From Hygrophila difformis (taxonomy: Eukaryota; Streptophyta; Magnoliopsida; Lamiales; Acanthaceae), in the NCBI GenBank assembly GCA_030278955.1, contig JAOANR010000015.1:21980626-22044625 (forward strand): a DNA stretch of 64,000 bases, given 5' to 3'. Position numbers and translations under genes: made by a program. Below, piece after piece: positions 36,121 to 48,901 of the stretch; the first letter of the stretch is position 1, and every line of letters begins with the position of its first letter. The notes under the pieces were generated by a model. It ran no database searches and had not been told where the DNA came from. It saw only the letters and a program-made list of their open reading frames with translations.

Positions 36121-39100
36121 ATGGCCGCCGTTTCACTCCACTCCGTCTACGGCCGGCTCACCCAAACCACGCCGTCATCGCCACTCAACACGTGCACCGT
36201 CCAGCAGCCACGTGCCAACCTAAGCCGCATTCACATGCTCCTTCACTTCGCCGTCGTCGCCGCCCTCCTCTACTACCGTGTCTCCAACCTCATCGCCGGC
36301 GGTGTTCCCTTCCTCCCCTGGAGCCTCATCACGTTGGCGGAGGTTATCTTCACCTTCGTCTGGATCACGGCGCAGCCCTTCCGGTGGCGTCCGGTGGCAC
36401 GCACGGTGGCGCCGGAGAATCTGAAGGAGGAGAGGGACGACGCCGACCTCCCTGCGGTGGACGTGTTCGTGTGCACGGCGGATCCGAAGAAGGAGCCGGT
36501 GGTGGACGTGATGAACACGGTGGTGTCGGCGATGGCGCTGGACTACCCGGCGGAGAAGCTGGCGGTGTACCTGTCGGACGACGGCGGGGCGGCGGTGACG
36601 CTGGGGGCGATGAGGGAGGCCGGGGCGTTCGCGAGGGAGTGGATTCCGTTCTGCCGGAGATTCGGGGTGAAGACGCGGTGCCCGGAGGCGTTCTTTTCGT
36701 CGTTTGGGGAATCGGAGAGGGAACTCTTGGAGGATACAATTGGATTCAAGGTTGAACAACAACAACTTGAGGTAAAATAAATTACTACTATTACCTGTCC
36801 CACATATAAATATTCCCCAACTTACATTATTAATGAACCTTTTGGATATCTTAATACAAAAACCGTGAAGCTTATGCCCAAAACGAACAATTTTTTACTA
36901 ATGTAATGTTAGGGCGGGAATCCCGATCCCCAACAGTGATATCTTATTACTTGCTAAATTAACTCAAAATTAGATTAATCCATGCTGGCGCCTTATTTCA
37001 TCTATCGTTTAAAATTTAGATAGTAGATGCTGACATGCACACTATTAAAAGTAAGATATACTATATCATAAAAATAATTATATAATTTTTTTTTATGATA
37101 TCCCATCATCGTATAATTTTTTAACAAGATGAAGCAATTTTAAAAACCATTCAATTAAATTAATTTCAACTTGTCTGCGAGAGTGTGTACAGAAAAATCC
37201 ATTGGTCCTATTTAAAACGTCGCATTTGATTTTATCTTGTTCATTATGCATGTTTGACCTAAATTTTTATTTAGTTATATAAAAAAATATAGTAAAGTGA
37301 GATCTAGTTGAATTCGTCGTTTCGCATAGTTTATATAAGATATATATATATTATAATTTTTTACTTCTCTACATTTCAATATTAACTGTTAAATAAATGC
37401 ATTGTAATAAATGGAGTATCAGCTAGGGTGTAACTGGTGTCTCTTTGCTTTGATTTCTTTTGGTAGTCTCAATTAAATTACATGCACCTATATTGAATAT
37501 GTATTCTAAAAACAAAAATTAATATCAACATAAAGTTAATTGGAACATTATATATATTGTGGTTATTTTTCACTACGTAGTATTCTTCTTTTAAGTTTTT
37601 GTTGGTTAAAAATCATATATGGCACGTCACTCAATTCTACATATACTATTATTTACTTATTGCAGTCAAAATATGAAGTTTTCAAGAGAAATGTGGAGAA
37701 GGCTGCTGAACTTGAAGATTCTGTGAACCACGATCGCCCTTCTTATGTTGAGGTCTTAATTAATTATTCTCTCTTATTATTACATGCATTTTCTCAAACA
37801 AATAGTATTAATTAGTAGTTAATTACTAATTAAACTTTGTTAATCGAGTGCGATTTTATTGTGCGTGCAGGTGATATACGACAACAAGACGATGGAAACA
37901 TCGACAATGGACGATGATTCCAAGTTGCCCCTTCTCGTCTATGTATCCCGTGAGAAAAGACCATCCTACCCTCACCGCTTCAAAGCCGGAGCCCTCAATG
38001 CTCTTGTACGCCCTCGATTCAATCATATATACAGACTTTTACATGGTTGACTTGTGGTAGACAATTGATTAAACCATATTGGTTTTCATTAAACAACATG
38101 GATGCACAATTTCAACAAAGTCGCCTAACATATGCAACGCCTATTGATGTTGAATTTACATGCCTTGATTGTTGAAATGTGCAGCTTCGAGTGTCGGGGA
38201 TTATGAGCAATGCACCATATGCCCTAGTACTGGATTGCGACATGTACTGCAACGACCCGACCTCGGCCAAACAAGCGATGTGCTTCCATCTCGACTCTGA
38301 GTTATCGAATAAACTCTCGTACGTGCAGTTCCCTCAGATTTTCTACAATGTCAGCAAAAACGACATCTACGATGGCCAAGCAAGATCAGCTTATAAGGCA
38401 AAGCAACAAAACTTTTACTCTTTTCCAGTTTGGTTCTGTACTGGTTTGAAGGATTACAGTTTCATGATTTGAGTTTTTTTTTTTTTTTTTTTTTTTTGAT
38501 ATGATTGAACAGACTAAGTATCAAGGCATGGATGGGATAAGGGGCACAGTATGCGCTGGGACAGGATATTACTTGAACAAAAAGGCTTTGTTTTGCAGCC
38601 CTGACAATGAAGGTATCTTGAATTTTTGTCTTCTCTCCGGACACAGTGCATTAAGTAATTCCCCTTTTTATATGTTTGATGTAGCATTATTTGTTGTTTT
38701 GTTCGTCGTCTTCTTTGTTCAGATGAAATGCTCCAAGAATCAGAAAAGAAGTTTGGATCGTCCAGGGAGTTGATTGAGTCACTACAACAACTTAACGGGA
38801 AGAATGTCACCGAAAGAAAAAGTACTATTTCAGAAATGACGTTAGAAGAGGCCAAGAAACTTGCATCCTGTGCATACGAACAGACCACGAGATGGGGGAA
38901 AGATGTGAGTTATTTTTTGACTAGTGTTTGTTGTCATGCTAAGGAAGAGATGAAAATGCAGCATATATATACTAAACACATAACCCACAATATGTTCTAC
39001 AAAGTTTAACTCTAGTAATGGTTTGGGTTATTGGCAGATTGGTTATTCTTATGATTGCTTGCTGGAGAGCACGTTCACCGGTTATCTGATGCACTGCAAG

Positions 39101-40104
39101 GGTTGGAAGTCCCTGTATCTGTACCCGGACACTCCGGGTTTCCTGGGATGCACCACCATTGACATGAAGGATGCCCTGGTTCAGCTTATGAAATGGGCGT
39201 CGGGTCTGGTTCAAGTAGGCTTGTCGCGATTTAGTCCTCTCACTTATGGGATGTCGTCTAGGATGCCGGCACTTCAAAGCCTGTGTTATGGTTACTTTTT
39301 CTTCTGTCACTTCCTTTCCATTGCTTGCTTCTTGTATGGCGTTGTTCCTCAACTCTGCTTCCTTTTCGGAATCTCTTTGTTCCCTAAGGTAAAGTTTTTG
39401 AACATTTCCCTCAGTAGCTTTGGGGTTAAACTTACCGGAAGAAATGGGGTCTGTGATCCCATTCCCTCCCATTTATATGTTGAAATGTCCCACATCGAAA
39501 AGATGGTGGGATTCACAAGGGTCACTTAACTTCATTTGTTTAATTTCCATTTGGTTTTAAATTGGAAGCTCATGTCCCTTGTTTAACAGATTCAGACAAG
39601 ATTCTTGACAACATATTCGATTAATTAATTTCACAGGTCACAAGTCCCTGGTTCGCGGCATTTGCAACTGTTTTCTTGTCCTCCATGGGGCAACATTTGT
39701 ACGAGGTATTATCTACTGGGGGGTCGATCCGTACAATGTGGAACGAGCAACGTATTTGGATGATAAAGTCGGTGACCGCGTGCTTGTTCGGGTGCACGGA
39801 TGTGCTGGTGAAGTATGCCGGGATGGCGAAGGCGAATTTCCGGCTGACCAACAAGGCGGTGGACGAGGAGAAACTGGAGAGTTATGAGAAGGGGAAATTT
39901 AACTTCCAAGGGGCGGGGATGTTCATGGTGCCATTGACAATGTTGGTGTTGCTCAACATGGGCTGCCTTTTGGGAGGGCTGAAGGCATTGTTTGGTCGTG
40001 GTGACAACTTTGGGGAGATGTTTGGACAAGGGTTGTTGCTTGCATATGTTGGTGTCCTAAGTGTTCCCATTCTGGAGGGACTCGTGCCCAAATTTGGCAA
40101 GTGA
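36121..40104 (+). CDS. Cellulose synthase-like glycosyltransferase, CSLG/CSLM (CSyGT) type, 8 exons (728 aa)
   Basis: A membrane GT2-family enzyme of the endoplasmic reticulum or Golgi. Relatives in the CSLG/CSLM group move glucuronic acid onto triterpenoid aglycones; I infer a similar class, not the substrate. Exons: 36121-36771, 37666-37752, 37871-38005, 38185-38397, 38513-38612, 38723-38904, 39038-39388, 39637-40104; all phases fit. Two N-terminal spans (about 39-55 and 65-83) precede the catalytic loop, and about six spans follow residue 510. Catalytic signatures: SDDGG (Asp153/154), LDCDMYCND (Asp308/Asp310), and QLMKW (505-509) in place of the usual QxxRW. The usual TED reads LES (465-467), which may be normal for this subgroup. 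Intron 4 has a GC donor (38398). The length is normal for the family. The frame stays open upstream of ATG 36121, but the Met after the TATA box fits best. Confidence 0.92.
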
Positions 40105-40267
40105 GTGAGGGTTGCAAGAAAATTAGATCGTTCAGTTTGATTCTCTTGTTAATTATGTGTTGTAAAATTGAGGGACATGTTATGTTTGTGTGTATTGTCA
40201 TGTTTGTCGCAATTTAATTTGATGGAAATTGATATTAATGTTTTCTTTGTTGGATATTCTTATTGTA

Positions 40268-40530
40268 TACTTCCCCATTCTCATTATAATTGTTACGGAC
40301 TCACCTGACACGTATGCCGATGTACATTTCTAACGGTTAATAACTTAAATTGTGTACAACAAAAAATTATAAAAATTTGATATTCTGAAACTGAAAGATT
40401 AAACGAATCTAACAAAATCTCACTTAATCATGTTTTTTCTTACATAGCTATGATAAAAGTTCGAATCAAACTTAACAATGAATAATACCAAAAAGTCAAA
40501 CGTAACAATCAAACCGAGACGGAGGAAGTA
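40268..40530. mobile_element. Stowaway/mariner-like MITE, 3' of the CSL gene
   Basis: Ends TACTTCCCCATT and GGAGGAAGTA. The body is close to the copy at 58199-58459. It lies 164 bases after the CSL stop codon, so it may be within or next to the 3' UTR. Confidence 0.88.
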
Positions 40531-43106
40531 TGTAACTTGATGTATTCGTTAACGTTCCATTGGGAGAATTAAGGTGTGACCTAGTGGCTAAGTTTTTAAT
40601 TTTCATTATTAGGAAGCTTTACCCTTATTCCTCTCTTTATTGTCTCTATAATTTGTATGGCAAAGCGAGTGAAAACTTGAAGAGAAAGAAAGGAATGAGG
40701 TAGGTGACAAATGTATTTAAATTAAAAGATGTACAAAACGGGATTAGAGGACTAAAAAGCAGTCTCTGACAAATTTAGGGGGGAAAAAAAACTATGATCA
40801 AATTTCAACCACTTAATAATCTAGATTTAAAATTTTTATATTTAGAACTTAAATCAATAAATGAAGAAATAGCTACGCCAAAAAAAAAAAAAAAAAATTA
40901 GCTACGCCAAAAAAATTAATGAAGAAATATTGTGAAAGGATGGCATAAGCCTCAGATATGTGAAATAGTAAAACTTGGGGCGTCCCTGAATTAGCCTTGT
41001 CTTGATACTTGATTTCTTGCATTTGGTTTGATTATGAGTTCCTCTTATTGTTAGTTCATCACTTGTGGAATGGAATGCATATTCGGGAAAAATCCATTTT
41101 TGCTACCATATTATTTTCTCTCGCCCACTTTTTGTCACATATTTTGAAACTTTTCACTTTTGCTACCATTAGACAATTATTTTTTCCAGTTTTGGTTAAT
41201 GGGTCTATTTTTAACAAAATATATTCATAATAGGTCAATTTACAATTTTAAAAACTTGTTTATTTACAAAGTGTCCACAATCCAACTATTCATAACTCAT
41301 TTAACTCATTTGATATTGCTATATTTTGTCAATAATTTGCTATGATTTTGGGTTAAATTCTTGAATGTAAAGCACGTTTATATGCTTCTAATGACACTTT
41401 TTGGATATTGTGTAGAATTTGTTGAGTTGGCAATGATTTGGAGATTTTCTTCTAAAATGGACAGTGATTGAGAGCCTTCTTAGTGACCACGCCTAAGGTC
41501 ATCTCCAGCAATAAACTCTATTTCCCAGTCAACTCTACTCTATTTCCCAGTCCAGTTTACAGTTTTTCTATTTTCATCTCCAACAATCAACTCTAAATTT
41601 TCTTTTATTTAAGAATATTCCATTTTGATTCCTTATACTATTCATCTAAAAAAATACATTTTTATTTTTTATTGCAATTTTTTAATATTTCAATTTTTCT
41701 TTAATATAAGCAAATATAATCTAAATTAATATTCAAGAAATTATCATGCAAACAAATAAATACACACGTATATTTAGCTATTTCATTTTTTTGCGGAACC
41801 TATACAGGCTAGGAAATGAGTGATGGAAGCCAATGAAATGGGTGATGAGAGCCAATGCCACACAAATTACAAAGAATAAAAGGAAGATATATGGGTCGGA
41901 TGGAGAATTGAATCTCCAATCTAAAGATTGGAAGTCGGAGACTAATCAATTGGGAATTCATCTATTAATGGGAGAAAGATCAACAGAAATAAAAAAGGGC
42001 AGACGAGAAGATTGCAGAATCTCTTGCCCAATCAAGAACCGAACAGGAGCAGGGAAGAACTTTCTTTTTCGCTTGTTTCATCTAGAATCGAAGAGAAACA
42101 AAGGAGCAGCAGCAGGCCAAATCAGAGCAGCACATTGGGCGAGACTTGGAGCCTTCTTCCGGTCGAAATTGGGGGATTCAAGGGCAGCAAGTTTCAGTAT
42201 TGTTTGGTGAACTTGTGTTCAATACTCTGGATTAATTGTTATGTTGATTCTTTTGAGTTTCGTTGTGTTTTCTATGGATTATGAGTAATTAGTTTGTCTA
42301 GCTTTGGTTTGAATTAAGTTTGGGATATGGATTTGTGATACTATCATTTGATTTGAGTTTGATGTTCATTGGTTTTGAGTATTTTTTAATTCCTCTAATT
42401 TGCAAGTTTAGAATTCTTGAATTTTTATTGTGGCCAGATATTAATTTAGGGATTCATTGCTATATTGAAGTTGGCATCCGTAATTGTTAATATTCAATTG
42501 GAGTAGTAAACTAGAGCACACACTCTAGTGGGGAATTAGAATCGATTTTGAGCATTGCCTCGTAGGATTGATATTGAATCGAATTGGGCTTTTCTGGTTT
42601 TTAATGCTGTCACGTCAGTCAATGCTATGGTCGTACATAGGATTCTCTCTTGATTAGGGAAATAGCTAATGGCCGTACCTTAGCTATCAACATAGTAAGG
42701 AAAAGTTGGTTGTCAATCGTGTTGATTTAACTATAACCAATTTATTCATAAAACTAACGAGCGTTACTTTCAGTTGATGATCAAACTCCATATCCTAAAT
42801 GAAAATTCATTCCAATGCTAGAATCATTTCATACTTGATTTCTATAGTTTGTTGTTTTGCTTTCTTAACTTTTGTTTATTTTGGTAGGATTAGTTGAGTT
42901 CAAAATTCCCCCTATATATCTATATATAATACAAATAATCAATTTATTGAATCCTTCATCGCAATCCCTTGGGAGACGACCCTACTTACCACTACATTGC
43001 ATTTTGTATTTGTGGCGTAGGAAATTAATATTTATTTTGCAGCTTTGCGACGAGCTAGCATCATTCCAAATTTATTTATCTTTAACAAATAATATTGTTT
43101 TGTAAA
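40531..43106. other. AT-rich intergenic DNA with probable retroelement debris
   Basis: A SINE-like A-box fragment (GTGTGACCTAGTGGCTAAG) lies near 40573. Short poly-A tracts are near 40880. From about 42440 to 43080 the sequence resembles non-coding 3' regions of plant retroelements (GGGAGACGACCCTACTTACC near 42970), but I cannot name a family. No gene is supported, including in the open frame at 41833-42210. Confidence 0.4.
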
Positions 43107-43282
43107 GGAGATGAGGACTTGACATAGTGGTCAAGTTTCCCCCGACTTCCAACCTTTAGGTTAATGATTCGATTTTCCACCCGGTTGGTCCTCTATCATT
43201 CCCCTCTGTCCCTTTGTAATTTATGTATCATTGGCTCCCATCATCCACTTTTTAGCATGTATAAGCTGTTCAGCAAAAAAAA
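43107..43282 (+). mobile_element. tRNA-derived SINE
   Basis: The A-box region is GACATAGTGGTCAAG, the B-box GGTTAATGATTCGAT and the 3' end CTGTTCAGCAAAAAAAA. An imperfect duplication, TATTGTTTTGTAAA on the left and TATCATTTGTAAA on the right, flanks it. The 3' half matches the SINE at 59147. Confidence 0.8.
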
Positions 43283-43756
43283 TATATCATTTGTAAATTT
43301 ACTAGATGAATAATATTTATTAAATAATAGTAGTTAAAATTTTATTCTAAATATACTTTATTTTAATTTTAAATATGAAGTAGTATAATTTAAGCATAAA
43401 TTTTATTATAAATTTTAAATAATAATTATTACATAATAAATTTTTGAAACTTTTTATAAACAAAAAATATTTGAGGTAATACTAATAACTAAAATAGGCC
43501 AGCAAAAGGAGACTCTTCTGCTTTTGGGCCACGTTTAGGTAAATATCTATTTATGGGCCACTAGAAGGTATTTGAGCCTAATTTTTAGGCCAAATGGCCG
43601 GAAAAATGCCAAGTGCGGGCCGTGTGATATGCACACGCCGTTGAACCGACGCGATGGCCTAAAATTGGACATCGTCTTCTTTTGATGGCCTATTTTAATT
43701 TTTTTTTATGTAGTTAAATGAATAATACTCAATCCGTCTAATTAAAAATAAAGAGA

Positions 43757-44429
43757 CCCGGAGAGGATTGGTGTGGGAGCGTCCGAGTTCAGGTTCGTGG
43801 AAAATCAATACGGATGGGTCTTCAATGGGGAAACCGGGACCGGAAGGGATCGGGGGGGGGGGGGGGGGGGGTGTAATTCGTAATGTGGAGGATGAAGTTC
43901 TCTTTGTCCTATCCGATTCTATTGGGCATTCAGATTCCACAGAAGCGGAAGTGATGGCCATTAGTCAAGTGTGTACGACCTTAATACGAGACCAAGGTTT
44001 CCCACTCCAAAAATTGATTTTCGAATGTGACACGCAAAACATAATGAGGTAGCTGAGGGATCTAAAGCTGCTCCCGTGGCGATTCTATGAACATGTTGGC
44101 TCGATAGCGACGGTGATGAACCACGCTAGGTGCGTCAGAGTGCAATACATCTTGAGAGAGCGGAACGAGGTTGCGGGCCATTTGGCTAGATGCGGTGCAA
44201 CGAGGGAGTTTAAGGTTGAGGAATGGAGCTGAACATCCGTATGAGTGTTTTCAGTTGTAAGCATGGTAAGGTGTCAATTTTCCCACCTGCGTGATTAAGT
44301 GTCATAGTTTCCCACCTGCGTTGTTAATACGCAGCTGACATTTTACTGGAACTATCTCAATTGCTATGCTGTATTGTACAAAGATTTGGAGGAAATAAAC
44401 AAAACCATCTTTCCCTAAAAAAAATGTTT
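43757..44429 (+). pseudogene. 5'-truncated LINE 3' end with RNase H domain
   Basis: Encodes the RNase H-type fold common at the end of plant non-LTR elements: WKINTDGSSMGKPGPEGIGG, then VIRN, DSTEAEVMAI and, after a stop at 44050, RERNEVAGHLARCGA. A poly-G tract (about 43851-43871) sits in the GGG-coding part. The segment ends in a short 3' UTR and an A tract near 44417-44424, as expected for a LINE copy. It interrupts the left arm of the foldback element. Confidence 0.75.
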
Positions 44430-45280
44430 TTCCTCATTTTTATTTTAGTAAATGTTTAAATATTAATTATCAAACGTACCCAATCACATCACATCAATAA
44501 ATAAATTAAAAGTTTATACCCACAACCATAATATATACATTAATAAATCAGTTAAATTCAAACTCATTATAATCATACCACATAAATTTATACTTTACTC
44601 ATACTTTAAACTCTAATGCACCCCTACATTCAATACTAATTACTTTCACAAAAATGAGGTTGTTCAGTGACTTGGTAATGCTCCGACGCACCAATGTTTG
44701 TCTTCATATCGGATACCCCTTCTCGTGATCTTCAACGTGTCAATAGTTGGAGAGCTCTTATTGTTTGTACTGCCATTTATTATTCCATTTTATTATTTAT
44801 TTTAATAAAAATTTATTCACTCTGCATTTTATAATTTATTTCAATTTAATTCTTAATTATTTTATTATATATTTTAATTAATATTTATTCTATTTTTATG
44901 TTACTCCCTTCATCATACGAATAGTATTTCAAAGTTAGGATACTATATTTTATGTGAGAATAATTAGTATTGAATGTAGGGTAGATATATTAGAGCTGAA
45001 AGTATGGATAAAATATGAATTTATGTGATGTGATTATAATGAATTTGAATTTTTAACTGATTTTTTTATGTGTGTTGTGGTGAATGTTGGTTTGAATTTT
45101 TAATTTATTTATTAATTCATTAATGTGATGTGATTGGATATGTTTGATAATTAATAAGTATTTAATTATTTACTAAAATAAAAATAAGAAAAAACGTTGA
45201 GAAAGACAAAAATGAAAGTAAAACATAACTAATGGGACGGATTGAGTATTATTTATTGTAATTATATAAAAAATTAAGAG

Positions 45281-45739
45281 CCTGTTTGGATTGGCTTTTT
45301 TCCAAGTGCTTTTGGCTTTTGCTTCTGCCAAAAGCACTTTTGAAGGAAAAAGGGTGTTTGTTTTGGCTTTTTAGAAAAAGCAAAAGCACATCGAAAAGCT
45401 GCAAAAGTGCTTCTGGGAGAAGCAGCCCAGGTGGTGCTTCTCCGAAAAGCAGAAGCCAAAAGCACCTAGTAATGTGTGCAGAGTCATAAATGCCCCTATT
45501 AATTTATTTATATTACACTATAAATATATACTATCATATATAAATAGCATATCCTTTTTGGTAATTTACACATTTCAAAAGCACTTTTCACTTTTATACA
45601 TCCAAACACACTATTGAAAAAAAGCTGCTTTTTAAACATTCCATCCAAACACAAAAGTTAGCTGCTTCTGCTTTTGGCTTTCACTTCTGCTTCTGCTTTT
45701 GGCTTCTGCTTTTTTTAAAAGCCAATCCAAACGGGCCCT
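45281..45739. mobile_element. hAT-like MITE with AAAAGC-rich hairpin arms
   Basis: The left end is GAGCCTGTTTGGATTGGCTT and the right end AGCCAATCCAAACGGGCCCT, typical hAT MITE tips. The arms are rich in alternating CTTTTGGCTTCTGC and its complement. The target duplication is unclear. Confidence 0.75.
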
Positions 45740-46108
45740 AAATAGGCCATGAAAAGGAGACCATGTCAAGTTTTAGGCCATCGCGTCTGTTCTTCGACGC
45801 GTGGACAACACGGGCCCGCACTTAGCATTTTTTCTGGCCATTTGGCCTAAAATTAGGCTCAAATGCCTTCTAGTGGCCCATAAGTGGATATTTTATAAAC
45901 GTGGCCAGAAGTACAAGGGTCTCCTTCTGTTGGCCTAATTAGTTATTTCTCTATTAATTTTAATATTTTTCTATTATACTATATTTCTATATCATCAGTC
46001 CATCTTTAAAGCCCAACTCCCAAGTCCATCTCCAATTCTTAAAGCCCAATCCATCTTCCACGAGTCCAATACTCTCAACTCTCAAGTGGCTCCCTCATTC
46101 GTTCACAG

Positions 46109-46784
46109 TAGGGATGTAAACGAGTAGGGTAGGGTACGTGTAAGCCACATCCACTCACTACCCGAAATAAAATTATCCTACTCTTACCCTACCCTATTAC
46201 CCGAAAATCAAGTATCTGGTAGAGTTCGGGTAATACCGTCGGCTATACGGATTATCCGCGGGTAAACGGATACCCGAAATTTTAAATATTACATGGTTAA
46301 TCAATTCTACCCGATTCAATTTTAATAAAGAAAAAAATATATTTACCATAAAAAATAAATAAAACCTTCATATAATTCAAAAACCAAAATGCATTATAAA
46401 TTTAATTTGAAAATTAAAAGGATATTTAAAAGAATACCTCTAAAGCAATAAACTATTATTAAGTCAGTAGAAAATTCATTACAAATATTTTTAATGTCAA
46501 ATCTCAAGCGCTAACAAATTCAAATATAGATAAATATAAATATAAATAAATATAAATATAAATATATGTAAATATATATAAATATAAATAATTGAATATA
46601 AATATATATAATTTAATAAATAAATATAAATATTTATTCAAGTAATCAGGTCGGGTAATCGGGTAAGATATAACATTGTACCCTACTCGCATCCGATAAT
46701 ATTTATTTCGGTTTCGGGTAATACCCTACCCGATACCCGATTATGCTTACCCTACCCGATTACCCGACGAGTTGCCCGACCTTA
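46109..46784. mobile_element. hAT-type MITE with 8-bp target duplication
   Basis: A 676-bp element between perfect copies of GTTCACAG (46101-46108 and 46785-46792). The ends read TAGGGATGTAAACGAG and GCCCGACCTTA. Both subterminal regions are packed with TACCCGA/TCGGGTA motifs in both orientations, as is usual for hAT transposase-binding regions. The centre is almost pure AT. Confidence 0.88.
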
Positions 46785-46792
46785 GTTCACAG

Positions 46793-47465
46793 TCACACAC
46801 TCACTCTTTCAGTCTTCAATCTTCACGCACACAACCCCCAAATTCGTTGCCCTAGCCCTAAATTCATGTTTCTCTTGCATTGTCCATTCTTCCAAATCCA
46901 TTGCCGCCGCTGAAAATTCTGCTGCTGAAAATTGCCGCGGCTTTGGAGCAATTGCGAGTATTCCCAATAGTCCGTGGCATTGTCCTGCGGAGGTGGCGTC
47001 GACGTTCGCGCGGGAAGATTTGTGGCAGAGGTGGTGTTGGTGTTTTGTGCGTTGCTGGTTGCGGAAGAAATCTGACGTGTTCAGGAAAGTTGAGCTTGGC
47101 ATGGCTGCCGCGGAACTGGAGTGCCTCCTCGTCATAGGCCTGCGCGGCTGCCTAAGCCATGTCGAATGTGCTGAGCCACTTTGTGAGGATCCAATATTTC
47201 TGCAGCCCATTCGAACGTGTTTAGCCTTTTTCGGTACGGTTTTTTCGGTATGGTTCGGTTTGTAACCGTATGCAACATTTTACGGTATGTAAAATTTTTG
47301 GTTTAGTAACGACATATATTAAAGGTTACCGAAATTTTTGGTATAGAAAATCAGTATGAAAATATTCAATTCGGTATCGGTATGGTTTTACTCATACCGA
47401 AAATTTCGGTACGGTTTTGCCGCCCCTTACATGAGCGCATAAATTATTTTCCAAGTTGAAGGTAA
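46793..47465. other. GC-richer fragment followed by CGGTACGG-type repeat
   Basis: 46880-47220 is GC-rich with an open frame, but I recognise no domain. 47223-47425 carries CGGTACGG and CGGTATGG motifs in both directions and resembles another hAT-type MITE. No clear duplication was found. Confidence 0.4.
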
Positions 47466-47672
47466 TACTTCCTCCGTTTCTTTTTACAGGTTATACTTCT
47501 CATTTGCACGTATGCTAATGCACATTTTTATTGATTAATAACTCAAATTCGATACAAGTAAAAATTCTTAAAATTTGATATTTAAAAACTAGAAGATGAG
47601 ATGAATCCAACAAAATCTCATTGGCCATATTTTTCTACTATAACTATAACAAAAATAGAAGTCAAAGTAATA
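47466..47672. mobile_element. Stowaway-like MITE, right end lost
   Basis: Starts TACTTCCTCCGTTTC. The body is similar to the copy at 50919-51184 (TTAATAACTCAAATTC, AATCCAACAAAATCTCA). It runs out near 47672 without the GGAGGAAGTA end. Confidence 0.7.
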
Positions 47673-48237
47673 TTTTTTTTTGAGAGGAAGAAACGCATTT
47701 TATTTCACTCGAAAACCAAGTGTTGGAGAACATCATAACAATTACGAGACCAGTCTCATCAGAAACGGAACATAAAATGTTCTAGTAGAAGAGATATAGA
47801 GCCACATCAATGATCTCCACAGAGCTCCAAAATCAAAGACAAGCCGCATGTTGTATAATTTAAAGCAATCAACAGTGGCGTAGTGAAGCAGCAGCAGCAA
47901 GAAATACAGCGACGGCAACCATCACCCCAAATGTGATAAAGGACCTGTATTGAGAGCGACAAGCTCCAGCAAGAAACGCTGCGTGTGGACTACAGACACA
48001 TGCTCAGCCGTCATAGTGACCGAACCAAAATGCACATCAACTCGAAACATCACAACCAGCAGTGGGAAAGTTGATCTCCTAAACTTGCTTAACGAATACA
48101 TCACCCCCGCATATTACTCACATCCAGTGCATAGAAAACATAGGGATCAAGGATAAGTTTGACAGGGCCTCGGGTGGGGGTAAAAGAAGGAATCAAAGGC
48201 TAGAAAAGAAAAGGTGGGGAATCGACATGATAATAAA
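47673..48237. other. Unassigned stretch
   Basis: Starts with a T tract and a moderately GC-containing segment that resembles the antisense of a retrotransposed 3' end. No domain or gene was recognised. Confidence 0.3.
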
Positions 48238-48901
48238 TCTATATAATAAATCCTAAATACTTTTTGGCATATGCAGACTGTATTGCCCTTATTAAATATA
48301 TTCCATTCTTTTTTAATTTTAAGGGTTATATTGTAATTATGCATTGGGTTTCCACGTAAACGCTGATTAATCATCCAGAAACGTACAGTCATCCAAATTA
48401 ATTACACGTTAGCGCTGAATTATCCTACTTGCCAAGTCAATCAATCTTTTAAATCTTATATTTAGGTAATATATCTATTTATTAGTATAAGAAAATCTTA
48501 AAAAAATCTTTTCATATATTTGAAAGGGATATAAATTGGAAATAAATTATAAATATATTTGATATGATGATAGATTTAGTTAAACCAATATATATTCTTT
48601 AATTTTTGCTCGATATATATTATGTAATTGAATATGTTATATTTTTAAATATATTATATTAATTATATAAAAAATTTTGCCTGGAATATTAACCTCCATC
48701 AATATAATAAATTAAAAAATTAATTAATAATAACTATAATTCCGTTAATTTATCAAACTATATATAGTTAATAAGAAACTAAAATCCGTTATAAAAATAT
48801 AATCATATTTTAATTTTAACTTTTAGTATCAGGTTTAATTTTTAAATATAATTATTAACATAAAAATAGTTTTAATAAACTACATAATATAAATAAAAAA
48901 A

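Larger units (their letters stand above)
43473..45951. mobile_element. Long foldback (inverted-repeat) element with two inserts
   Basis: Ends GAGGTAATACTAATAAC and AGTTATTTCTC, each followed inward by an AGGCCA/AGAAGGAG block. The arms match across roughly 500 bases each, out to TACTCAATCCGTC (43727) and GACGGATTGAGTA (45237) and beyond. The left arm is interrupted by a LINE 3' end (43757-44429) and the right arm by a hAT-like MITE (45281-45739). Its ends are related to the element at 48902-49904. Confidence 0.8.

Noticed and set aside
36220..36765. Long antisense and alternative frames over CSL exon 1
   Set aside because: Shadows of a GC-rich exon. The sense frame carries the family motifs and the correct splice phase.
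37195..37335. Possible MITE in CSL intron 1
   Set aside because: A short stretch resembles the MITE body (AAAGTGAGATCTAGTTGAATTCG), but neither tip is present, so I could not support it as a feature.
41833..42210. Open frame of 125 codons in intergenic DNA
   Set aside because: No domain, intron or composition signal. The surroundings look like retroelement debris.
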